DNA from: an uncultured Nocardiaceae bacterium
Lineage (GTDB): Bacteria > Actinomycetota > Actinomycetes > Mycobacteriales > Mycobacteriaceae
Assembly (NCBI GenBank): GCA_936936565.1
Contig: CAKZIX010000087.1
Location: 1-17,753, forward strand
DNA: 17,753 nucleotides
Direction of reading: 5' to 3'
Both the position numbers and the translations under genes were made by a program. The notes beneath the pieces were generated by a model. It made no database searches, was not told the DNA's origin, and saw nothing but the letters and a program-made list of their open reading frames with translations. Each line of letters opens with the position of its first letter. Within the stretch, counting starts at the first letter, position 1. Shown here piece after piece: positions 1 to 6,660 of the stretch.

Positions 1-365
1 TCGGCGATGCCGCGTTGATCAAGGACAACCACATCGTCGCGGCCGGTTCGGTGGTCGCCGCGCTGCGCGCGGTGCGCGCGGTCGATCCGGCGATTCCGTG
101 CGAGGTCGAGGTGGACCGGCTCGATCAGCTCGACGCGATTCTCGCGGAGAACGTAGAACTGGTGTTGCTGGACAACATGCCGTTGTGGATGACGCAGGCG
201 GCGGTGCAGCGCCGCAATGCCATTGCGCCGCAAACGAAGCTGGAGTCCTCGGGCGGACTGACCCTGGACGTGGCGGCCGACTACGCGAGTACCGGGGTGG
301 ACTACCTCGCGGTCGGCGCGCTCACGCATTCGGTGCAGGTGCTCGACCTCGGCCTCGATCTCTAG
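1..365 (+). CDS. nadC: Nicotinate-nucleotide pyrophosphorylase (carboxylating), 3' end
   Basis: This is the C-terminal part of quinolinate phosphoribosyltransferase, the cytosolic enzyme that turns quinolinate and PRPP into nicotinate mononucleotide in de novo NAD synthesis. The gene enters from the left edge; the open frame runs from base 3 and about 120 codons are visible. Near the start is the family signature LIKDNHI, followed by EVEVDRLDQ, the strand ELVLLDNMP, the LESSGGL segment that binds the phosphoribosyl phosphate, and the terminal block STGVDYLAVGALTHS. All are in the order expected for NadC. The stop codon (363-365) overlaps the stop of the converging gene on the other strand by 4 nt. 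In Mycobacteriales nadC commonly lies just upstream of hisD, which supports the call. The N-terminal domain lies outside the window. Confidence 0.97.
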   Translation, partial: GDAALIKDNHIVAAGSVVAALRAVRAVDPAIPCEVEVDRLDQLDAILAENVELVLLDNMPLWMTQAAVQRRNAIAPQTKLESSGGLTLDVAADYASTGVDYLAVGALTHSVQVLDLGLDL

Positions 366-670
366 GCGGCGTCACCCTGTAGATCGAAGCTGTCGCGTTC
401 GAGCATCTTGAGGTTGAGTTCGACGATGGCCTCGCGCAGCGTGATGCCGATCTGGTCGGCCATCACCTCCGCCTGCGCCATGGCCCATTCGTCACCGACG
501 CTGTTCGGATCGCTCAGGGTTTCGTCGAGCATCATCGCGCAGTACGCCTGATCTCGGGTGAGGATGTGGTCGGGCAGCCAGCTGACGTGCCAGCGGCCGT
601 GAGCGGTGCGGGTGGCGGTCTCCGGCGTCAGATCGCTGCGCAGCACGCCGTTGTTCTCGCGGATCGTCAT
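362..670 (-). CDS. Conserved small protein of unknown function
   Basis: A 102-residue soluble protein that I cannot assign to a function. I chose the ATG at 670 because a strong Shine-Dalgarno sequence (AGGAGGAGG) sits a few bases before it; the longer frame reaching 778 would run through an inverted repeat. The central stretch GRWHVSWLPDHILTRDQAY followed by AMMLDET resembles short actinobacterial hypothetical proteins with a WxVSWLPxxxLxRxQAxxAM pattern. The second half is helical and acidic (EWAMAQAEVMADQIGITLREA). There is no signal peptide or membrane segment. It converges on nadC with overlapping stop codons and is divergent from the accessory module that starts at 838, so the two share an upstream region. 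It is one of few genes here with a classical ribosome binding site. The coding call is fairly secure; the role is unknown. Confidence 0.72.
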   Translation of the reverse strand: MTIRENNGVLRSDLTPETATRTAHGRWHVSWLPDHILTRDQAYCAMMLDETLSDPNSVGDEWAMAQAEVMADQIGITLREAIVELNLKMLERDSFDLQGDAA

Positions 671-685
671 AGTTCCTCCTCCTGC
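671..685 (-). promoter_or_regulatory. Strong Shine-Dalgarno sequence of the 102-aa gene
   Basis: Read on the minus strand, AGGAGGAGGAACT directly precedes the ATG at 670. It is an excellent anti-16S match and fixes the start. It contrasts with most other unit-first genes in this window, which lack one. Confidence 0.7.
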
Positions 686-733
686 CTTTCTCGGCATCGA
701 GCGGAAGTGGGCGGGCGAGACGGCCGTATCTCC

Positions 734-776
734 GGAGGGATTTCCGGCAAACCCCTCGTATGCCGGAAATCCTTCC
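734..776. repeat. Inverted repeat, 16-bp arms, in the divergent intergenic region
   Basis: The core is a perfect 12-bp inverted repeat: GGATTTCCGGCA at 738-749 and TGCCGGAAATCC at 761-772, with an 11-base spacer. After one mismatch (737/773) three more pairs extend it to 734-749 and 761-776. A separate 8-bp palindrome CTCCGGAG (730-737) overlaps its left edge. The element ends 26 bp before the -35 box of the accessory module's promoter and also lies upstream of the divergent gene at 670. No T-tract follows, so an operator is more likely than a terminator. It could instead form a hairpin in the 5' leader of the minus-strand gene. Confidence 0.6.
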
Positions 777-802
777 ACTCACAGCTAACTCGATGGAACT
801 GG

Positions 803-831
803 TTGCAATCGGGTCGGGAACTGGTCAAAAT
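803..831 (+). promoter_or_regulatory. Predicted promoter of the three-gene accessory module
   Basis: TTGCAA (803-808) and CAAAAT (826-831) are separated by exactly 17 bases and resemble the -35 and -10 boxes of a housekeeping sigma factor. The -10 ends 6 nt before the ATG at 838, which predicts a leaderless transcript; there is no Shine-Dalgarno sequence. This is the best two-box promoter in the window. Confidence 0.55.
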
Positions 832-837
832 CTGGTC

Positions 838-1731
838 ATGCCCGATCATGACGCGCTGGTCGCGGACCTGCGCGTGGTGCGCGGCAAGGGCGTCGGCAAT
901 TTGCGCGGCGCCGCACTGCCCGCGCTGGCCGAGGCGGCGGGCTCGCCGGCGCCGGCCGCGGTGGAGGCGCTGCTGCGCGCCGCGGTGGCCACGCTCGGCG
1001 GCGGGCGGTTCGAGGATGCCGCCCGATATACCTTCGGCCTGGTTCCCGGCACCCGCATGCTGCCTGCCGCCGACCGGCGCACGAAATCGGCTCAGGCGCT
1101 GAGCATCAGCCGCGAGCGCTTCCGAAAGGGTTACGAGACAAGAATTCTCGAAGCCGTCGCCGAAGCTCTGGAACACAGCGGCTTCGATGCCCGATCGGCT
1201 TCCTGCCCAACCGATCACGTTGCGTTGCGCACCCTCGAGGACGCGGGCGACTACAACTTCGGGGTGCTCATGGAAAGCGCGTCGGGGGTCGACATCATCG
1301 CCAAGTCGCCGATCGGGGTGCTGGGCCAGTATTCGAACGCCATCAGCCAATTCGTCGAGCGCGGTGGCCGATTCCGGTTGCTGTTCTACGACGGCGATCC
1401 CGAGGTGGGCCGGCACATCTACGCCTCGGCCCCCGACGGAGCCGAACGTATGCGCACCGACCGGCTCACTTTCAAGGCGCGGCTGGCCGAGATCGGCGGG
1501 GCCGCCGAGGTGCGCACCCTGATCCATCTGCCGCAGTACAGCATCACCTGCATTCACCACGAGGACCCCGCCGCGGCCCGGATGATCGTGCAGTTCGGTC
1601 TGCTCTACACCCGGCTCGAGCGGGACCGGCCGATCATCGTGCTGGACCCGTCGAGTCCCTGGTTCGACGTGTTCGCCGCGGAGTTCGAGGAGGCGTGGCG
1701 CCGCGGCGCGCCCTACGCCGCTCCGCGCTAG
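838..1731 (+). CDS. Putative regulator/sensor with degenerate phospholipase D-like C-terminal domain
   Basis: A 297-residue soluble protein, first gene of a three-gene set. I chose the ATG at 838 because a -10-like box ends 6 nt upstream; an earlier in-frame ATG at 760 lies inside the inverted repeat. Residues about 1-110 form an all-helical Ala/Arg-rich domain (FGLVPGTRMLP, then RRTKSAQALSISRERFRKGYE). It resembles an N-terminal module I associate with actinobacterial multidomain signalling or conflict proteins. Residues about 140-297 look like the DUF5919/PLD-like fold: a strand with SGVDIIAKSPIGVL, RFRLLFYDGDPE, HLPQYSITCIHHED, and a C-terminal PWFDVFAAEFEEAWRRG. The HxK catalytic motif of true phospholipase D is absent, so the fold probably binds rather than cleaves. 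Family assignment is from memory and uncertain. The following nucleotidyltransferase and NDT-like genes suggest it senses a signal or regulates the unit. Confidence 0.7.
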   Translation: MPDHDALVADLRVVRGKGVGNLRGAALPALAEAAGSPAPAAVEALLRAAVATLGGGRFEDAARYTFGLVPGTRMLPAADRRTKSAQALSISRERFRKGYETRILEAVAEALEHSGFDARSASCPTDHVALRTLEDAGDYNFGVLMESASGVDIIAKSPIGVLGQYSNAISQFVERGGRFRLLFYDGDPEVGRHIYASAPDGAERMRTDRLTFKARLAEIGGAAEVRTLIHLPQYSITCIHHEDPAAARMIVQFGLLYTRLERDRPIIVLDPSSPWFDVFAAEFEEAWRRGAPYAAPR

Positions 1732-1784
1732 CGTCGGCGCGCCGGGCGTGGAATGCTCGGCTGCAACGGACCGGGGGTGGCGGG

Positions 1785-3011
1785 GTGACCGAATTCAGCT
1801 TGGCGCGCACGCCGCTGGACCGTGCCGATTGGCAACGGCCCGCGGCGATTTACGGCCAGTGCCTGGAGGCGTCGTCGGACGATCGGCGGTTCCTGCCGCC
1901 GCCGCTCACCGGGTTTCTGGCCGAGATCATCGCGCGGATCTCGCCGAACTACCACGGCTTCGAAGACGAGTTCGTGGCCAACGCCGTGCGGGCGTTCTCG
2001 GCAGTGCATCCGGACGGGCTGCGCCGCGGCACCCCGGCTGTGCAACTGCAGCATCTGTACTTCGATCCGAAGTTCACCAGCCTGCGCCCGTACCGGGTAC
2101 CGACGTATCGGCAGTGGCGGCGGTTGCCCACGCCGGTCGAAGCGACCGTCGAAACCGCGCGGCGGCGGCGCGATCTGCGTGATATCCAGGCCGCGCTCGA
2201 GCCGGTCACGGCCGCGGCGGTGCTCGGCGGCTCGGTGAGCTACGGCCGCTTCTACAACGTGCTCGGCGGCGGGCACGGGGTGGCGTCGGACATCGATCTG
2301 CTGGTGGTGGTCGACCGCTACGAGACGTTGTCCGACGTCGGCGAGGCCATGGCCGAAATCGGCTACGTCAACCCGAAAGATGTTGCGCGCTTTGCCGTCC
2401 GCGCCGACGAGTTCGTCGGCGCACGGTGGTTCGAGCGGCATCGTCCGGCGGCCTTCTCCGCCAAGTTCGGGCTCTGGCCCGACGACGACGACCCGATCCT
2501 CGTCGGCAGCACGATCAAGAGCGCCTATCAGGTGAGCATGCACGTGGTCTCGCGGGATGTGTTCGCCGAGTTGGTGTTCCGGGATCACCCGAAGGTGGTC
2601 AAGGAAAAGGTCGGTCAGGAGATGCAGATCGCCGACTTCCGGGAGGCCCCGCCCTCGCGCACCGACTATCAGCGCAGTTTCAGCGGCAAGAGCGTGGCGC
2701 TGCGCATCGACTGCGAGCCCGTCGGGCACTCGTTTCTGCGCGTGTCGCGGATGTTCTATATCGACAACGATCACCGCTACTTTCCGGGGATGCTGCAGAA
2801 CCTGATTCTGCCGGCCTACGAACTGCAGTGGTCCAACGCCGAGACCCGGCGCATGGTGGAATCGTTCCGCTGGAAGATGATCGACCGGTTACGTCACGAG
2901 AGTTTCCTGCGATCCAACGAATACCTGCGTTTGAGCCTGTCGCACACCCGAAGCGAGAACTTCGCGCCGCATGCTGTACGTGCCGTCGACGAAGGGATCT
3001 TGCTCCCGTGA
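1785..3011 (+). CDS. Pol-beta superfamily nucleotidyltransferase-like protein
   Basis: A 408-residue protein, second gene of the accessory set. The GTG at 1785 lies 53 nt after the previous stop; an in-frame GTG at 1695 would add 30 low-complexity Arg/Ala residues and overlap that gene, so I prefer 1785. The middle carries a nucleotidyltransferase signature: LGGSVSYGRF (Gly149-Ser150), then after a glycine-rich insert SDIDLLVVVD with metal-binding Asp169 and Asp171. The gap of about 19 residues between the GS and DxD elements is longer than usual. The strand where the third carboxylate is expected may be VSMHVVSRD (250-258); no Asp or Glu sits at the usual place, so catalysis is uncertain. 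The N-terminal 145 residues and C-terminal 120 residues are not recognised. It may make a nucleotide signal, modify a target, or be an inactive relative. It is not a canonical CD-NTase or tRNA nucleotidyltransferase. Confidence 0.75.
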   Translation: MTEFSLARTPLDRADWQRPAAIYGQCLEASSDDRRFLPPPLTGFLAEIIARISPNYHGFEDEFVANAVRAFSAVHPDGLRRGTPAVQLQHLYFDPKFTSLRPYRVPTYRQWRRLPTPVEATVETARRRRDLRDIQAALEPVTAAAVLGGSVSYGRFYNVLGGGHGVASDIDLLVVVDRYETLSDVGEAMAEIGYVNPKDVARFAVRADEFVGARWFERHRPAAFSAKFGLWPDDDDPILVGSTIKSAYQVSMHVVSRDVFAELVFRDHPKVVKEKVGQEMQIADFREAPPSRTDYQRSFSGKSVALRIDCEPVGHSFLRVSRMFYIDNDHRYFPGMLQNLILPAYELQWSNAETRRMVESFRWKMIDRLRHESFLRSNEYLRLSLSHTRSENFAPHAVRAVDEGILLP

Positions 3012-3024
3012 AAGGACCGAGCCG

Positions 3025-3465
3025 ATGAACACGACCAAGGTGTTCGTTTCCGCACAGATCGACGAAAAGGATGCCGCCCGACGCGCATTCGCGGAGTTTC
3101 GGGCTGCGGGCATGACCATCACGCACGACTGGACGACCACCGACGCGATCGGTGACATGCGCGCCCGCTGTGCGGAGGCCGGCCGGCGCGCGCAACTGGA
3201 CATCGACGGTGTCGTCGGGTGCGACGTGTACGTGCTGCTGTCGGACAACAAGTGCGTGGGCAAAGGCATGTACGTGGAGTTGGGCGCGGCGCTGGCACTC
3301 AAGGCCACCGTGCGTCCGGAGCTACGCGTGTGCGTGGTCGGGCCGATGAACCACTCGTCGATCTTCTATCTGCATCCCGACGTCGAGCACTACGGCAGCG
3401 TCGCGGAGCTGTTGACGAGCTTGTCGCGCTACGGCTCGTTGGCACTGGTCGACATCGCAGGCTGA
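3025..3465 (+). CDS. Nucleoside 2-deoxyribosyltransferase/TIR-like protein
   Basis: A 146-residue single-domain protein, last gene of the accessory set. The ATG at 3025 follows an AAAGGA ribosome binding site (3011-3016) and lies 13 nt after the nucleotidyltransferase stop. The fold signature is that of the nucleoside deoxyribosyltransferase superfamily: a first strand KVFVSAQI (5-12), a helix leading to GMTITHDW, then DIDGVVGCDVYVLLSD (59-74) and GKGMYVELGAALAL (79-92). Glu85 sits where the nucleophilic or glycosidic-bond-attacking glutamate lies in this family and in TIR NADases, and Asp67 at the usual helper position. The family cleaves N-glycosidic bonds of nucleosides, CMP or NAD-type nucleotides. 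Here it would be the likely effector, with the substrate unknown. The last 50 residues (PELRVCVVGPMN onward) complete the Rossmann-like sheet. No membrane segments are seen. A metabolic enzyme cannot be excluded. Confidence 0.78.
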   Translation: MNTTKVFVSAQIDEKDAARRAFAEFRAAGMTITHDWTTTDAIGDMRARCAEAGRRAQLDIDGVVGCDVYVLLSDNKCVGKGMYVELGAALALKATVRPELRVCVVGPMNHSSIFYLHPDVEHYGSVAELLTSLSRYGSLALVDIAG

Positions 3466-3505
3466 GCGCCCCCGGGGCCAAATGCGCTGGACAGAGCGGC
3501 AGCCG

Positions 3506-3511
3506 TACCCT
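3506..3511 (+). promoter_or_regulatory. Predicted -10 box for leaderless hisD transcript
   Basis: TACCCT (TANNNT pattern) ends 6 nt before the hisD ATG at 3518, and no Shine-Dalgarno sequence is present. The same hexamer and spacing recur before hisH. No convincing -35 box is visible. This gives hisDCB its own start, separate from the upstream accessory genes. Confidence 0.45.
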
Positions 3512-3517
3512 TGAGGC

Positions 3518-4846
3518 ATGTCGGTTACCGCCCAACTGGCCCGCATCGACCTGCGCGGCCGCACCCCGAGCACAGCTGAATTGCGTACCGCGCTGCCGCG
3601 CGGCGGTGTGGACGTGGATTCGGTGCTGCATCAGGTGCGCCCCGTGGTGGAGGCCATCCGGGAGCGTGGCGCGGTCGCCGCGCTCGAATACGGCGAGACG
3701 TTCGACGGCGTGCGGCCCGAACACGTCCGGGTGCCTGCCGCCGAGCTGACCCGCGCGCTGGAGGAGCTCGATCCGGCGGTTCGGGAGGCGCTCGAGGTGG
3801 CGATCGCGCGCGTGCGCGCCGTGCACGCCGACCAGCGCCGCACCGACACGGTCACCGAGGTGGTCCCCGGTGGCACCGTCACCGAGCGCTGGGTACCGGT
3901 GGAACGCGTGGGCCTGTACGTACCGGGCGGCAACGCCGTGTACCCGTCGAGCGTCGTGATGAACGTGGTGCCCGCGCAGCTGGCCGGCGTCGGCTCACTG
4001 GTGGTCGCATCGCCCCCGCAGAAGTCTTTCGGTGGGCTGCCGCACCCGACCATTCTGGCCGCGGCCCGGCTGCTCGGAGTCACCGAAGTGTGGGCTGTCG
4101 GTGGCGCGCAGGCCGTCGCGCTGCTCGCCTACGGCGACGAGCGCACGGAGCTGGAGCCCGTCGACCTGGTCACCGGGCCCGGAAACATCTACGTCACCGC
4201 CGCCAAGCGGCTGTGCCGCGGGCTCATCGGCATCGACGCCGAGGCCGGGCCCACCGAGATCGCGATCCTGGCCGATCGCACCGCCGATCCGGTGCACGTC
4301 GCCGCCGACCTGATCAGCCAGGCCGAGCACGACGTGCTCGCCGCGAGCGTGCTGGTCACCGACAGCGCCGAGCTGGCCGACGCCGTGGATGCCGCAGTGG
4401 CCGCGCAGCTTTCGGTCACCAAGCACGCCGAGCGAGTCGCCGAGGCCCTGTCGGGCGCACAGTCGGGGATCGTGCTCGTCGACGACCTCGAGCAGGGTCT
4501 GCGCGTAGTGAATGCCTACGCTGCAGAACATCTGGAAATCCAGACCGCAGACGCCGCGGCCGTCGCCAGCCAGGTGCGCAGTGCCGGTGCGGTTTTCGTC
4601 GGGCCGTGGGCACCGGTCAGCCTCGGCGACTACTGCGCGGGGTCCAACCACGTGCTGCCGACGGCCGGCTGTGCCCGGCACTCGTCGGGGTTGAGCGTGC
4701 AGACGTTCCTGCGCGGCATCCACGTCGTCGAATACGACGAAGCCGCGTTGAAAGATGTTGCCGGACACGTCGTCACGCTTGCCAATGCGGAAGATCTGCC
4801 CGCACACGGCGAGGCGGTCCGGCTGCGGTTCGAGGCCTTGTCATGA
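3518..4846 (+). CDS. hisD: Histidinol dehydrogenase
   Basis: A 442-residue zinc enzyme that oxidises L-histidinol in two NAD-dependent steps to L-histidine, the last step of the pathway, in the cytosol. Recognisable blocks in order are GLYVPGGNAVYPSSVVMN, the GPGNIYVTAAKR segment, IDAEAGPTEIAILAD, DLISQAEHD with zinc ligands Gln268 and His271, the catalytic pair Glu337-His338 in YAAEHLE, and CAGSNHVLPTAGCARHSSG near the C-terminus. Length and order are normal for actinobacterial HisD. The start at 3518 is supported by the N-terminus MSVTAQLARIDLRGR, typical of the group, and by the -10 box 6 nt upstream. It is the first gene of a coupled hisDCB unit; its stop overlaps the hisC start as ATGA. 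Confidence 0.98.
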   Translation: MSVTAQLARIDLRGRTPSTAELRTALPRGGVDVDSVLHQVRPVVEAIRERGAVAALEYGETFDGVRPEHVRVPAAELTRALEELDPAVREALEVAIARVRAVHADQRRTDTVTEVVPGGTVTERWVPVERVGLYVPGGNAVYPSSVVMNVVPAQLAGVGSLVVASPPQKSFGGLPHPTILAAARLLGVTEVWAVGGAQAVALLAYGDERTELEPVDLVTGPGNIYVTAAKRLCRGLIGIDAEAGPTEIAILADRTADPVHVAADLISQAEHDVLAASVLVTDSAELADAVDAAVAAQLSVTKHAERVAEALSGAQSGIVLVDDLEQGLRVVNAYAAEHLEIQTADAAAVASQVRSAGAVFVGPWAPVSLGDYCAGSNHVLPTAGCARHSSGLSVQTFLRGIHVVEYDEAALKDVAGHVVTLANAEDLPAHGEAVRLRFEALS

Positions 4847-5964
4847 CTCTCGGCGCCGACATCACCCTCGCCGACCTGCCGTTGCGCGAGACGCTGCGCG
4901 GCAAATCGCCGTATGGCGCACCGCAATTGACGGTGCCGGTGCAGTTGAACACCAACGAGAACCCGCACCCGCCGTCGCGGGCGCTCGTCGACGACGTCGC
5001 GGAGTCGATTCGCGCGGCCGCGGCGAACCTGCACCGCTATCCGGACCGCGACGCCGTGGCGCTGCGCGCGGACTTGGCCGCCTACCTGACGCGTCAGGTG
5101 GGAGTCGCCGTCGAGTCTGCAAATGTGTGGGCCGCCAACGGATCCAACGAAATCCTGCAGCAGCTGCTGCAGGCGTTCGGCGGTCCGGGCCGCAGCGCGC
5201 TCGGGTTCGTGCCCTCGTACTCCATGCACCCGATCATCTCCACGGGGATCGACACCGAGTGGGTGGAAGCCAAACGGGCAGCGGACTTTTCGCTGGACAC
5301 CGAGTACGCGCTAGGCGTCGTTTCCGAGCGCCGCCCCGACGTGGTGTTCGTGACCAGCCCGAACAACCCGACCGGGCACAGCCTCGCGCTGGACGAGTTG
5401 GCGCGGATCCTCGAGGCGGCCCCCGGCATCGTGGTGGTCGACGAGGCCTACGGCGAGTTCTCGGCCGCGCCGAGTGCGATCACGCTGATCGACCGGTACC
5501 CGGGCAAACTGATCGTCAGCCGGACCATGAGCAAGGCGTTCGCCTTCGCCGGCGGCCGGCTGGGCTACCTCGTCGCGGCACCCGCGGTGATCGACGCGAT
5601 GTTGTTGGTGCGCTTGCCCTATCACCTGTCGGTGGTCACGCAGGCGGCGGCGCGGGCCGCGCTGCGCCACGCCGACGAGACGCTGGCCAGCGTGGCCGAG
5701 CTTGCCGCGCAACGTGATCGGGTGGCGCACGAGCTCACCGCCATCGGCTTTCACGTGGTGCCCAGTGACGCGAACTTCCTGCTGTTCGGCCGCTTCGCCG
5801 ACGCACCGCGCGCCTGGCAGCACTATCTCGACGACGGCGTGCTCATCCGCGACGTCGGGATCGCCGGCCACCTGCGCGCCACCATCGGGCTGGCGGCCGA
5901 GAACGACGAACTCGTCCGGGTCAGCGAGAAGCTGTTCGAGACCGAAACCGTGAGGGACGCATGA
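4843..5964 (+). CDS. hisC: Histidinol-phosphate aminotransferase
   Basis: A 373-residue PLP-dependent class I/II aminotransferase that converts imidazole-acetol phosphate and glutamate to histidinol phosphate. Visible features are the substrate-side LNTNENPHPP motif near the N-terminus, AANGSNEILQQLLQ, the VTSPNNPTG block that contacts PLP, VVVDEAYGEF, and the SRTMSKAFAFAGGRLGY block with the Schiff-base lysine at Lys231. The C-terminus holds SDANFLLF and DGVLIRDVG, with the substrate-phosphate arginine region HLRATIG. The ATG overlaps the hisD stop (ATGA, 4843-4846) and the hisC stop overlaps hisB in the same way, so all three are translationally coupled. In this family it may also use aromatic keto acids, which cannot be judged from sequence alone. 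Confidence 0.98.
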   Translation: MTLGADITLADLPLRETLRGKSPYGAPQLTVPVQLNTNENPHPPSRALVDDVAESIRAAAANLHRYPDRDAVALRADLAAYLTRQVGVAVESANVWAANGSNEILQQLLQAFGGPGRSALGFVPSYSMHPIISTGIDTEWVEAKRAADFSLDTEYALGVVSERRPDVVFVTSPNNPTGHSLALDELARILEAAPGIVVVDEAYGEFSAAPSAITLIDRYPGKLIVSRTMSKAFAFAGGRLGYLVAAPAVIDAMLLVRLPYHLSVVTQAAARAALRHADETLASVAELAAQRDRVAHELTAIGFHVVPSDANFLLFGRFADAPRAWQHYLDDGVLIRDVGIAGHLRATIGLAAENDELVRVSEKLFETETVRDA

Positions 5965-6596
5965 GCGAGCGGCCATTGAGCGCGCGCAGCGCGCGCATCG
6001 AGCGCACCACCAGGGAGTCCTCGATCGTCGTCGAGCTCAACCTCGACGGCACGGGTACGACCGACATCGCAACGGGCGTACCGTTTTTCGACCACATGTT
6101 GACCGCTCTCGGCGCGCACGCCAGCTTCGACCTCACGGTGCACGCGCAGGGCGACACCGAGATCGAGGCGCACCACACCGTCGAGGACACCGCGATCGTG
6201 CTGGGGCAGGCGCTCGGCCAGGCGCTCGGCGACAAGAAGGGCATCCGCCGCTTCGGCGATGTCTTCATCCCGATGGACGAAACTCAGGTGCACGCCTCCG
6301 TTGACGTGTCGGGGCGCCCGTACTGCGTGCACACCGGCGAGCCGGATTACCTGCTGCACACCGTGATTCCGAGTCACGGCGGTGCCGACTACTCGACGGT
6401 GATCAACCGGCACGTATTCGAGTCGCTGGCACTGAACGCGCGCATCGCCCTGCACGTTCGGGTGCTGTACGGGCGCGATCCGCACCACATCACCGAAGCC
6501 GAATACAAGGCGGTGGCTCGCGCTTTGCGGGCGGCCGTCGAGCCGGATCCGCGGGTCGCCGGGGTGCCGTCGACGAAGGGCACGCTCAACGCCTGA
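5961..6596 (+). CDS. hisB: Imidazoleglycerol-phosphate dehydratase
   Basis: A 211-residue manganese enzyme that dehydrates imidazole glycerol phosphate to imidazole-acetol phosphate. The metal-binding repeats of the family are visible: FFDHMLTALGAH, HHTVED (His71, His72, Glu75), IPSHGGADYSTVINRHVFESLA, and HHITEAEYKAVARALR (His175, His176, Glu179). The protein is the single-domain actinobacterial type, without the N-terminal histidinol-phosphatase domain of E. coli HisB, so the phosphatase must be supplied by another gene. It overlaps hisC by 4 nt. Its N-terminal codons contain an unusual GCGCGCGC-A-GCGCGCGC tract (5980-5996), encoding part of a non-conserved extension before the fold begins near residue 12. 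It is the last gene before a 300-bp gap with a likely terminator. Confidence 0.98.
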   Translation: MSERPLSARSARIERTTRESSIVVELNLDGTGTTDIATGVPFFDHMLTALGAHASFDLTVHAQGDTEIEAHHTVEDTAIVLGQALGQALGDKKGIRRFGDVFIPMDETQVHASVDVSGRPYCVHTGEPDYLLHTVIPSHGGADYSTVINRHVFESLALNARIALHVRVLYGRDPHHITEAEYKAVARALRAAVEPDPRVAGVPSTKGTLNA

Positions 6597-6637
6597 GCGC
6601 CGCAACCGGCGGACTGGCCGGGCGGGTTGTGCTCGCC

Positions 6638-6660
6638 GCTGGCGCCAGCCGCGCTGGCGC
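6638..6660 (+). terminator. Candidate intrinsic terminator after hisB
   Basis: GCGCCAGC (6642-6649) pairs perfectly with GCTGGCGC (6653-6660) around a 3-base loop, and AGTTTCAGTT follows. An overlapping 12-bp palindrome GCTGGCGCCAGC (6638-6649) offers an alternative fold. It lies 45 bases after the hisB stop. The T-tract is weak, as is common in actinobacteria. Confidence 0.45.

Noticed and set aside
760..837. Earlier ATG start for the 838-1731 gene
   Set aside because: It lies at the right arm of the inverted repeat and upstream of the predicted promoter, and the added residues look like non-coding translation.
1695..1784. N-terminal extension of the nucleotidyltransferase from a GTG at 1695
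   Set aside because: It adds 30 Arg/Ala-rich residues, overlaps the previous gene and lacks a ribosome binding site; the GTG at 1785 is simpler. The true start still needs homologue alignment.
3468..3478. GC-only palindrome (CCCCGGGG) after the NDT-like gene as a terminator
   Set aside because: The arms are contiguous with no room for a loop, and no T-tract follows.
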